From Actinomycetota bacterium (lineage in GTDB: Bacteria; Actinomycetota; Acidimicrobiia; Acidimicrobiales; Ilumatobacteraceae), in assembly GCA_016871395.1 (NCBI GenBank), contig VFYV01000008.1, positions 1-64,000 on the forward strand: DNA of 64,000 nucleotides. Direction: 5' to 3'. This document shows positions 54,011 to 64,000 of this stretch, one piece after another. The position numbers and the translations under genes were made by a program. Under the pieces are notes generated by a model. That model was not told the DNA's origin, ran no database searches, and was given only the letters and a program-made list of their open reading frames with translations. Every line of letters begins with the position of its first letter. Position 1 is the first letter of the stretch.

Positions 54011-55371
54011 ATCGAACGAATCGTCTCATCATCGGTGTCGCCCTGCTCAGTCTGGCCGTCGGGGCCTGTGGACCCAAGCGCACCGAGCTCACACGCGAGG
54101 CCGCTCGGGCCAGTGTCGTGGTCGAGCCAGCCGAACCGTCGGGCGATGACCCATCGGGCGAACTCTCCGGGCCCGGTGTCACTGACACCACGGTCAAGAT
54201 CGGCTTCATCATCGTCGACCAGACACAGTTGAAGAAGTTGTTGCGCTTCGACTCACCCGAGGTGGGCGACGTCAAGGGTCAGATCGAGGCCTTGGTCGCC
54301 GACGCCAACTCGCGCGGCGGAATCGGTGGCCGGACCATCGAGCCGGTGATCGTCGTATTCGACGCCCTGCTCGACAGCCCCGACACCGAAGAGAAACTTT
54401 GCCGCACGTTCACCGAAGACGACCCGGTGTTCGCGGTCGTGCTCTACGGCCAGGTGCAGTCGAACGCCCGCCCGTGTTATGCCAATCGCCGGACACTCAT
54501 GATCGATCAGACCTTCTTTCCGGTCGATCAGCAGACACTCGAGGAGTTCTCGCCGTATCTGTGGCAGCCGCTCATGCCCGAGTACGGCAAGTTGCTGAGT
54601 GGCCTCGCGCTCGCGTTGTCGGCCAATCAATTCTTCGCCGATGGCGCCAAACTCGGCATCGTCGGTATCGACAGTCCCGAAAACCGGCGAGTGGTCGACG
54701 AGGATCTCTTCCCCACGCTCGCCTCGCTGAGTGTCGAGCCCTCCGGTATCCAATGGATCGACCCGACGTCCGGCGCCACGCTGCAGGCCGGTCAGGATCA
54801 GGCGGTTCTCGAGTTCAAGGATCAAGGTATCGACCGAGTGATCGTCGTGGGTGGCTCTCGACTCCTGGCCTTCCTCGTCACCACCGCCGTCCCGCAGGAG
54901 TACTTCCCCCGTTATGCAATCACCTCCTTCGACAATCCCGATTTCATCAAGCGCGAGATGCCGATGGCCCTCGAAGGCGCGATCGGTATCTCCATTCAGC
55001 CGGCGTTCGACGTCGCCGACTCCGAGTACCCACGACCCGGAAACGCGTCCGAGCAGCGTTGTATCGACGTCCTCTCCGCGGCCGGTCACGCGTTCGCCGA
55101 GCGCGCCAACATGCGCGAGGCTCTCGTGTACTGCGATGCGATTGCCTTGCTCGAGCAGGCAGGGCGCGGACTGAACGAACGCGCGCTCACCGCCTCGGCG
55201 ATGGCCGAACAGATTGGTTTACTCGGATCATCGTGGATGAGCGCATCGAATTACTCGTCATCGTTCTCCCCCGGCTCATTCGATGGCGTGGCCGGCTTCC
55301 GCGCGACCATTTGGAACGCCGTCTGCCAGTGTTTCACCCTCACCAAGGAAACGGTGGGATTCCCATCATGA
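54007..55371 (+). CDS. ABC-transporter substrate-binding lipoprotein (branched-chain amino-acid type)
   Basis: A 454-residue lipoprotein with a signal LLSLAVGACG (Cys21) and a periplasmic-binding-protein type I fold: TVKIGFIIVDQ, EALVADANSRGGIGGRTIEPVIV, FAVVLYGQVQS, LGIVGIDSPENRRV. Such proteins feed the Liv-type ABC transporter coded next; relatives bind amino acids, amides, aromatic acids or urea. GTG start overlapping the hydrolase stop. No ligand can be assigned. Confidence 0.86.
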   Translation: MNRTNRLIIGVALLSLAVGACGPKRTELTREAARASVVVEPAEPSGDDPSGELSGPGVTDTTVKIGFIIVDQTQLKKLLRFDSPEVGDVKGQIEALVADANSRGGIGGRTIEPVIVVFDALLDSPDTEEKLCRTFTEDDPVFAVVLYGQVQSNARPCYANRRTLMIDQTFFPVDQQTLEEFSPYLWQPLMPEYGKLLSGLALALSANQFFADGAKLGIVGIDSPENRRVVDEDLFPTLASLSVEPSGIQWIDPTSGATLQAGQDQAVLEFKDQGIDRVIVVGGSRLLAFLVTTAVPQEYFPRYAITSFDNPDFIKREMPMALEGAIGISIQPAFDVADSEYPRPGNASEQRCIDVLSAAGHAFAERANMREALVYCDAIALLEQAGRGLNERALTASAMAEQIGLLGSSWMSASNYSSSFSPGSFDGVAGFRATIWNAVCQCFTLTKETVGFPS

Positions 55372-57311
55372 CGAAGGACACCTGGTACCGGGATCCGGCT
55401 CAGTGGTGCGACCTGCTGGCGATTGCGGGCGCGGCGATTCCTCTTCCCCTCGTTCTCACGCGCATCGACGTGGTCGCCTTCGACGCTGACCGAGCAGTTC
55501 GTCCGCTCCTGGCGCTCATCGCAGTTGCGCTCGTAATTGGTGTCGGCATCGCGAACGCCGTGGCCGCGTCGCGGTCGCGACGCGTCGTCGCGCTGGCGAC
55601 CGGAGCTCTGGCGGTCGGATTCATCGACATCGGTGAACCCGGTTGGGTCACCCTCGGAGTCCTCGCCCTCATCACCTTGTCGGCGGCCTCGATACTCGCC
55701 CATGCGGTCGCCCTCGAGCGCGCGCAGTCACAACGCCTCGTCGGTTCGGCTCTGTCGGTCGGTGCCGCCGCCGTCGGCGTGGCCGGTGCGTTGGCCTACG
55801 GAACATGGTCACCGGTCGTCGACTGGGGCGTGGTCACCGCGGTGGGCGGCTTCGCCCTCATCGTCGCCGGCGCCCTCGGGTGGAGTCAGCCCGATTCGAA
55901 GGCCGTTTGGTCCGCCTTCGACCCGCGCCTGGTGGCTCGACAGGCCGACGGCCGGCCGGTCGCCGAGGTGACCCAACGTCCCATCGGGCTCATCGCGTTT
56001 CTCGCCGTCGGCCTGTGGCCACTCGCTGCGGCTCAGATTCAGAGTGACTCGTTGGTGGGTCCGCGTTACCCACTGCTCACTCTGGTCGGTGGTGCGCTCG
56101 GCGCCTTGGTCATCGGCGGACTCGGACATCTCATCGATTCACGTCGCTACGACACCACCAGTCGACTCGTGCAGACTCTGCACGCGACCGTCGCCATCGG
56201 GGCGTTGTCCGCGTTGGCCGGGGTCGCGTCACACACCCTCGTCGGTGCCGCTACCGGATGGGGCATCACAGTCGCGTGCCTCGGGGCCGCCATCGTGTTC
56301 GCCAGCGGCATCGTGTCGTGTGATCCCGAGCCACTTGGTCGCGCCGTCGCCGTCGGTCGAGTGATCGGACGTGCACTCCTCGGTACCGCCCTCGGTCTCC
56401 TCGCATCGAGTCTCGCCGAGCCGCGCCATCACACGTGGTGGCTCACGATCGTCGCGGTGATCGTTCTCCACCAATCTCTTCGCCGTCTGCGTCGCCTCAC
56501 GATCGTCGACCTCGAGCCTTCGTCCGAGCCGATGGTGAGTGCGGTCGGCTCCTCGCGCTCACGCGACAGGGCCCTGCTCGACGTGCGTCGCCTCGATTCC
56601 GGTTACGGCGCCCTGCAGGTTCTCTTCTCCGTTGACATGGTGGTGGCCCCCGGTGAAGTGGTCGCGCTCCTCGGACCGAACGGCGCCGGCAAGACGACGT
56701 TGCTGCGCACGATCGCCGGCTTACATCCCACGTGGTCCGGCCGCGTGCAGTACGGCGGTGTCGATCTGGCCGGACTCGACGCCGCCGGACGCGCGGGCGC
56801 CGGACTCATGCTCATCAGCCCCGAGGCTGCCATCGCCCGACCGCTCTCGGTCGACGACAACTTACGTCTTTTCGCCAACACCCTGTCCGTCGGTGAAATG
56901 CGAGCTGCTCGTGAGCGCGCGTTCGAGACCTTTCCCAAACTCAAGGAGCGTTTGCGCCAGTCGGCCGGAACACTCTCCGGCGGAGAACGCCAAATGCTCG
57001 CCCTGTCGCGAGCCGTGATGCTGCGTCCGCGCCTGCTGCTCATCGACGAACTCACTCTCGGGCTCTCCCCCGCCGTGATCGCCGATCTCGGACCGGCCAT
57101 CCGTCGGCTCAACGACGAGGGGGTCGCCATGGTGATCGTCGAGCAGTCGACTTCGGTGGCCTTGTCCTTGGCGCAACGCGCGGTGTGCATCGAGCGCGGG
57201 GCGATTGTGGCCGACTTCCCGGCCGACGAGTTGCAGGCACAACCCGACTTGATTCGCGCCATTCATCTCGACGGCATGAGCACGGTGTTGGCCAAGAAGG
57301 CGGCATCGTGA
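55368..57311 (+). CDS. Fusion of a large multi-helix membrane domain and a LivF-type ABC ATPase
   Basis: A 647-residue protein. Residues 1 to about 390 form many hydrophobic helices (PLLALIAVALVIGVG, LLTLVGGALGALVIGGLG, ATVAIGALSALAGVA and others), with no LivH/LivM signature that I can see. From about 402 comes a LivF-like ATPase: Walker A GPNGAGKTT near 437, signature LSGGERQM, Walker B RLLLIDE and the end of a LivF-type chain. A normal LivF has about 235 residues, so the N-terminal half is an addition. ATGA overlap with the binding protein. Confidence 0.8.
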   Translation: MTKDTWYRDPAQWCDLLAIAGAAIPLPLVLTRIDVVAFDADRAVRPLLALIAVALVIGVGIANAVAASRSRRVVALATGALAVGFIDIGEPGWVTLGVLALITLSAASILAHAVALERAQSQRLVGSALSVGAAAVGVAGALAYGTWSPVVDWGVVTAVGGFALIVAGALGWSQPDSKAVWSAFDPRLVARQADGRPVAEVTQRPIGLIAFLAVGLWPLAAAQIQSDSLVGPRYPLLTLVGGALGALVIGGLGHLIDSRRYDTTSRLVQTLHATVAIGALSALAGVASHTLVGAATGWGITVACLGAAIVFASGIVSCDPEPLGRAVAVGRVIGRALLGTALGLLASSLAEPRHHTWWLTIVAVIVLHQSLRRLRRLTIVDLEPSSEPMVSAVGSSRSRDRALLDVRRLDSGYGALQVLFSVDMVVAPGEVVALLGPNGAGKTTLLRTIAGLHPTWSGRVQYGGVDLAGLDAAGRAGAGLMLISPEAAIARPLSVDDNLRLFANTLSVGEMRAARERAFETFPKLKERLRQSAGTLSGGERQMLALSRAVMLRPRLLLIDELTLGLSPAVIADLGPAIRRLNDEGVAMVIVEQSTSVALSLAQRAVCIERGAIVADFPADELQAQPDLIRAIHLDGMSTVLAKKAAS

Positions 57312-59935
57312 TGTGGGCCATCGCCGTGGGCGACTTCGACATCACCGCCGGCGGTGTCGCGCTGGGTTTGTTCACTGGTAGCACCTATGCTCTACTCGCG
57401 GCGGGGCTCGTTCTGGTGTACCGCTCGTCGGGCGTCATCAACTTCGCCCACTCGTCCATCGGTCTCTTGGGTGCCGCTTTGATGTCGTTGGCCATTCAGC
57501 AGTACGGCATTCCGTATTGGTTGGCCTTCGCGGTCGGCGTGCTGGTGTCGGCCGGTGCCGGAGCGGCCACCGAAGTCGTGGTGGTCAAGCCGCTCTCGTC
57601 GTCACCCAAGGTCATCCCGATGGTGGCGATGCTCGGACTCTCCACGTTTTTCGTCGTCTTGTCGCTCGCCCTCAACCCCGACGGTCTGAGCGGTGAGGCA
57701 TTCCCCCAACCAGCGGGCATGCCCACCGGATCGATCGGTTCACTGCTCATCACCAAGCCCTACGCGGCCCAAGGGATCGTCGCGCCGTTGCTTCTTCTCG
57801 GTCTCGGTGTGTTCCTGTGGTTGTCGAAGACCGGCTTGGCCATTCGCGGTGCGGCGGCCAATCCCGATGTCGCATCGATGAGCGGAGTTCCACCGCGCAC
57901 GATGATGGTGTGGTCGTGGGCTCTGGCCGGCGCAGTGTCGGCCGTGGCTGCCATGTTCATCCTGCCGACCGTGGGAGTGGTGACACCCGAGGCCCTCGGC
58001 CCCGAATTGCTGTTGCGCGGCCTCGCCGCTGCCGCCATCGCCCGTTTCGCCAGCTTCGGTGTCGCGGTCGCAGTCGCCCTCGCCATTGGAGTCATCGAAC
58101 AGGTCATGACCACCAACGACGGGGCCAAGGGCTGGATCGAGATCGTCATTCTCGCCGCCGTCGCACTGGCCCTCGCTGCCGAACGACAACGCGGACGCAA
58201 GGCCGCCGAACCCTGGACCCAGGTCGGTGCCCCCCACCGAGCCCCCCTTCGACCGCTCACGATTGTCGCCGCGGTCATCGCCGTCGCGGCGGCGGCCACG
58301 GTGCCGATGTACGCCAACGCCAGCGATGCGGTCAACGCCACGCTCGTGATCGCGGTGGCGATCGTGGGCATTTCGGTCAATCTCGTCACTGGCCTCGGTG
58401 GTCAACTCACCCTCGCTCAGTTCGCCCTCGGCGGTCTGGCCGGTGCGGTGTCGATCCGCGCCGCCGCCGACAACATTCCGTTCCCTGTCGCCGTGGTGAG
58501 CGGCGCCGTGATCGCCGGTGCGGTGTCGACCCTCATCGCCATCCCGTCGCTACGGGTGCGCGGACCACAGTTGGCGGTGGCCACACTGTCGTTCGCTCTC
58601 GTCACATCGGCCTACCTCCTCGATCGTGACTGGCTGCTCGGTACTCGGCAGTCTCCAACGCGTCCGAGCGGTTCGATCGGCGGCATCGATCTCGCGTCCG
58701 GACGCGGCTACTACTGGGTCGCCCTGGCGGCACTGGTCGCGGTGCTGCTGCTCGTGCGTTGGATCCGTCGCACCGCTTTCGCCCGCAACGTGGTGGCCGT
58801 ACGCGACAACGAGGACGCCGCCCGGGCCATGGCCGTGTCGGCTGTTTCGACGAAATTGCAGTTGGCCTTCGCCGGTGGCTTGGTGGCCGGTATCGGCGGA
58901 GCGATCTATGCCCACGTCTACACCTCGCTGTCGTCAGCCAATTTCCCGGTGGCGCTGTCGATCGATGCCGTCACCGTGGCCGTCATCGGCGGACTCGGTT
59001 CGCTCATCGGTCCGGTGTTGGGCGCGGCCTACCTGGTGGGCCTGCCCTTGTTCCTGCAACCACCGGCCGAAGCGCGCGCTGGTATCGCAGGAATCTGGTT
59101 GATTCTCGTGACCCAGCAACCGCGCGGCATCACCGGCTTGTTCGACGCCATCCGCAACCGGATGCGCCCCGTCGAGGTGGCCGAGGGAGTTCACGTAACC
59201 CATCGGGAGCACGAGCGAGGCAGCGCACCACGTCCGAGCGGTCGTTTGCTCGACATCGAGACGGTCACCCGCCGATTCGGATCGATCACCGCGGTCGAGG
59301 ATGCATCGCTCACCGTCGATGCCGGCGAGATCGTGGGTCTCATCGGACCCAACGGAGCCGGTAAGACGACCCTTTTCGAGATCGTCTCGGGATTCACTCG
59401 TCCGCAGACGGGTCGCGTGATCTTCTGCGGCCGCGACGTGTCGCGACTCGGCCCCACCGCGCGAGCGCGACTCGGTATCGCCCGTTCGTTCCAATCGGCA
59501 CAGTTGTTCCCGAGCCTCACGGCTCTCGAGACCGTCATGGTGGCCCTCGATTCGAGCCACGACGAGAAGCGCGCCGGCCAACTCCTCGATGAATTCGGCA
59601 TCCTGCGGTACCGCCATGCTCAGGTCGGGTCGCTCCCCACCGGACTGCGACGCGTGTTGGAAATGACCTGCGCCTTCGCGTCGTCGCCCACTCTCGTGTT
59701 GCTCGACGAGCCGACCGCTGGATTGTCGAGCACCGAGCGGGAAATCTTCGGCGACAATGTGATGGCCTGGCGCGACCGCACCGGTGTGGGCATCGTGATC
59801 ATCGAACACGATCTGCCCGTTCTCACCCGAGTGTGCGACCGACTCGTCGCGATGAATCTCGGTCGGCTGATCGCCAACGGCACACCGGCCGAGGTGGTGA
59901 GCCATCCCGACGTGGTGGCCAGCTACACCGGCTGA
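57308..59935 (+). CDS. Fused LivH-LivM-LivG branched-chain-type ABC transporter
   Basis: An 875-residue single chain. Residues 1-300 are a LivH-like permease (TYALLAAGLVLVYRSSGVINF), about 310-620 a LivM-like permease (VGISVNLVTGLGGQLTLAQF, NVVAVRDNEDAARAMAVSA, AVIGGLGSLIGPVLGA), and from 647 a LivG-like ATPase (GPNGAGKTT near 680, LVLLDEPTAGL). The signature loop reads LPTGLRRVLEM, not LSGGQ/LSYGQ. The start is GTG 57308 (coupled) or ATG 57311. With the LivF fusion it makes a complete two-permease, two-ATPase importer. Confidence 0.85.
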   Translation: MMWAIAVGDFDITAGGVALGLFTGSTYALLAAGLVLVYRSSGVINFAHSSIGLLGAALMSLAIQQYGIPYWLAFAVGVLVSAGAGAATEVVVVKPLSSSPKVIPMVAMLGLSTFFVVLSLALNPDGLSGEAFPQPAGMPTGSIGSLLITKPYAAQGIVAPLLLLGLGVFLWLSKTGLAIRGAAANPDVASMSGVPPRTMMVWSWALAGAVSAVAAMFILPTVGVVTPEALGPELLLRGLAAAAIARFASFGVAVAVALAIGVIEQVMTTNDGAKGWIEIVILAAVALALAAERQRGRKAAEPWTQVGAPHRAPLRPLTIVAAVIAVAAAATVPMYANASDAVNATLVIAVAIVGISVNLVTGLGGQLTLAQFALGGLAGAVSIRAAADNIPFPVAVVSGAVIAGAVSTLIAIPSLRVRGPQLAVATLSFALVTSAYLLDRDWLLGTRQSPTRPSGSIGGIDLASGRGYYWVALAALVAVLLLVRWIRRTAFARNVVAVRDNEDAARAMAVSAVSTKLQLAFAGGLVAGIGGAIYAHVYTSLSSANFPVALSIDAVTVAVIGGLGSLIGPVLGAAYLVGLPLFLQPPAEARAGIAGIWLILVTQQPRGITGLFDAIRNRMRPVEVAEGVHVTHREHERGSAPRPSGRLLDIETVTRRFGSITAVEDASLTVDAGEIVGLIGPNGAGKTTLFEIVSGFTRPQTGRVIFCGRDVSRLGPTARARLGIARSFQSAQLFPSLTALETVMVALDSSHDEKRAGQLLDEFGILRYRHAQVGSLPTGLRRVLEMTCAFASSPTLVLLDEPTAGLSSTEREIFGDNVMAWRDRTGVGIVIIEHDLPVLTRVCDRLVAMNLGRLIANGTPAEVVSHPDVVASYTG

Positions 59936-60122
59936 CCAGTCGCCATCACCTTCGTCGGTGACATCGTCGACCCACACCGACCCGACGCTCCGCGTGACCG
60001 ACGTCGTCCATCGACCAACGGGAGAACGCCCCGTCGAGCAACCGGGCCACCGAAACCCGGGACCTCACCGGCCCCGGACCGAGAAGGCGAGGGCAGTCGC
60101 ACGAACCCGCGCCCTTGAATGC

Positions 60123-60158
60123 GAAGGACCCCTGACTGCGAACAGTCAGGGGTCCTTC
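60123..60158. terminator. Bidirectional hairpin terminator between the ABC operon and the rRNA operon
   Basis: A perfect 16-bp stem, gaaggacccctgactg and its complement cagtcaggggtccttc, encloses the loop CGAA. It lies 187 bases after the transporter stop and just beyond the 3' end of 5S rRNA on the minus strand. Only short T-rich flanks follow, but the stem strength and position support termination from both sides. Confidence 0.8.
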
Positions 60159-60167
60159 TTCGATGAA

Positions 60168-60284
60168 TCCCGGCAACGACCTACTCTCCCAGGAGGTCTA
60201 CCTCCAAGTACCATCGGCGCTGGCGGGCTTAACTGCCGTGTTCGGAATGGGAACGGGTGTGTCTCCGCCGCTATGGCCACCGGA
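60168..60284 (-). rRNA. rrf: 5S ribosomal RNA
   Basis: About 117 bases. On the minus strand the reading GTGGCCATAGCGGCGGAGAC and CCGAACACGGCAGTTAAGCC is characteristic of 5S rRNA, ending near GTAGGTCGTTGCCGGG. Ends are estimated to within a few bases. Confidence 0.93.
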
Positions 60285-60317
60285 AATCTCTTGTCGATGG
60301 GCTCTCCCCAAGGACTC

Positions 60318-60333
60318 CAGAGCAAGCACGAGC
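60318..60333. other. Left arm of the 23S rRNA processing stem
   Basis: cagagcaagcacgagc here is the exact reverse complement of 63418-63433. The two arms flank the mature 23S rRNA and would pair in the precursor to form the stem cut by RNase III. Confidence 0.8.
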
Positions 60334-60335
60334 TG

Positions 60336-63388
<3,053 letters not shown>

Positions 63389-63704
63389 AAAAACTATTCA
63401 AAATTGAATTTGAAGATGCTCGTGCTTGCTCTGCAGTTCTCAAGGATCACCAGACGATCCAAGGCCACCTCCTCGGTGGCCGATTCTCGTCGGGGGCGCC
63501 GCATCGCCGGCTCTCGAGCCGACGGTTCGCACCGAGGGAACAACTCCCTCAAAACGGAAGAGAAGACAAAACCAGACGTCGGTGTGGACCAGGGAGGCGA
63601 ACCTCGACCGGGAACCCACGACGACTGATCCGACAGTGCACCAACTAGGAATGGTCGATCTGGGAAGAACGGATGTCTTCCTACAGTCCGACGCAGACTC
63701 CTTA
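63389..63704 (-). other. 16S-23S internal transcribed spacer without tRNA
   Basis: About 316 bases between mature 16S and 23S. I see no tRNA-Ile or tRNA-Ala cloverleaf on either strand. It contains the right arm of the 23S processing stem (63418-63433), the sequence cttgagaactgcag on the minus strand as commonly seen before actinobacterial 23S, and a short hairpin GGCCACC...GGTGGCC at 63463-63481. Confidence 0.8.
63418..63433. other. Right arm of the 23S rRNA processing stem
   Basis: gctcgtgcttgctctg here pairs exactly with 60318-60333 to enclose the 23S rRNA in the precursor, as expected for RNase III processing. Confidence 0.8.

Positions 63705-64000
<296 letters not shown>

Noticed and set aside
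63389-63704. tRNA gene in the 16S-23S spacer
   Set aside because: No T-loop GTTCRA with matching acceptor and anticodon arms could be found on either strand by eye.

Overview
The window looks like a chromosomal piece of a GC-rich actinobacterium, most probably an uncultured member of the class Acidimicrobiia (Ilumatobacter-like). I infer this from the base composition, the actinobacterial DprE1/DprE2/UbiA set, F420-type enzymes, the recN-nadK-tlyA order, and a 16S 3' end of actinobacterial type. The rank below phylum is an inference. Genes are packed tightly, and most neighbours overlap by ATGA, GTGA or TGATG, so translational coupling is the rule.

Layout. (1) 1-23.3 kb is mostly housekeeping. 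On the minus strand it holds a decaprenylphosphoryl-arabinose set (dprE2 partial, dprE1, a UbiA-type phosphoribosyltransferase, a HAD phosphatase), then aroA-tyrA-rluB-scpB-scpA. Next come trpS (+), a sortase-like wall protein, an HD protein, xerD, a NUDIX hydrolase, pyrG, recN, nadK, tlyA, a histone-H1-like protein, a HAD phosphatase, DUF1015 (+), class I aldolase, an OB-fold protein, and an Arg/Gly-rich TPR protein with internal repeats and an apparent frameshift. (2) 23.3-59.9 kb is a large accessory catabolic region. It holds two arylmalonate-decarboxylase-like proteins, aldehyde and acyl-CoA dehydrogenases, two isochorismatase-fold proteins, a flavin monooxygenase, two class III CoA-transferases, an HMG-CoA-lyase-type enzyme, a CitE-type lyase and a tandem nitrilase. 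A long minus-strand operon (50.3-51.5 kb down to 37.4 kb) adds CoA-transferase, cyclase, MmgE/PrpD, HyuB, HyuA, isochorismatase-fold protein, luciferase-like monooxygenase, red-chlorophyll-catabolite-reductase-like protein, Rieske oxygenase, a second divergent reductase-like protein, a lipocalin-like protein, VOC protein, small barrel protein and an alpha/beta hydrolase. Divergent from it, a plus-strand operon carries a cupin, a small membrane protein, an alpha/beta hydrolase and a branched-chain-amino-acid-type ABC transporter with unusual domain fusions. (3) 60.1-64.0 kb is an rRNA operon read on the minus strand (16S partial, 23S, 5S) with no tRNA in the spacer.

The most interesting point is the pairing, in one coupled operon, of a Rieske oxygenase with a protein that strongly resembles plant red chlorophyll catabolite reductase (RCCR), plus a second more distant relative. 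Around it lie enzymes suited to opening cyclic imides or lactams (HyuA/HyuB, cyclase), handling maleamate/maleate-like acids, activating them with CoA and cleaving citramalyl- or HMG-type CoA esters. I propose as a hypothesis that this region takes up and breaks down linear tetrapyrrole or pyrrole-derived compounds such as chlorophyll or bilin catabolites. The family assignments rest on motifs read by eye, and the pathway itself is inference.
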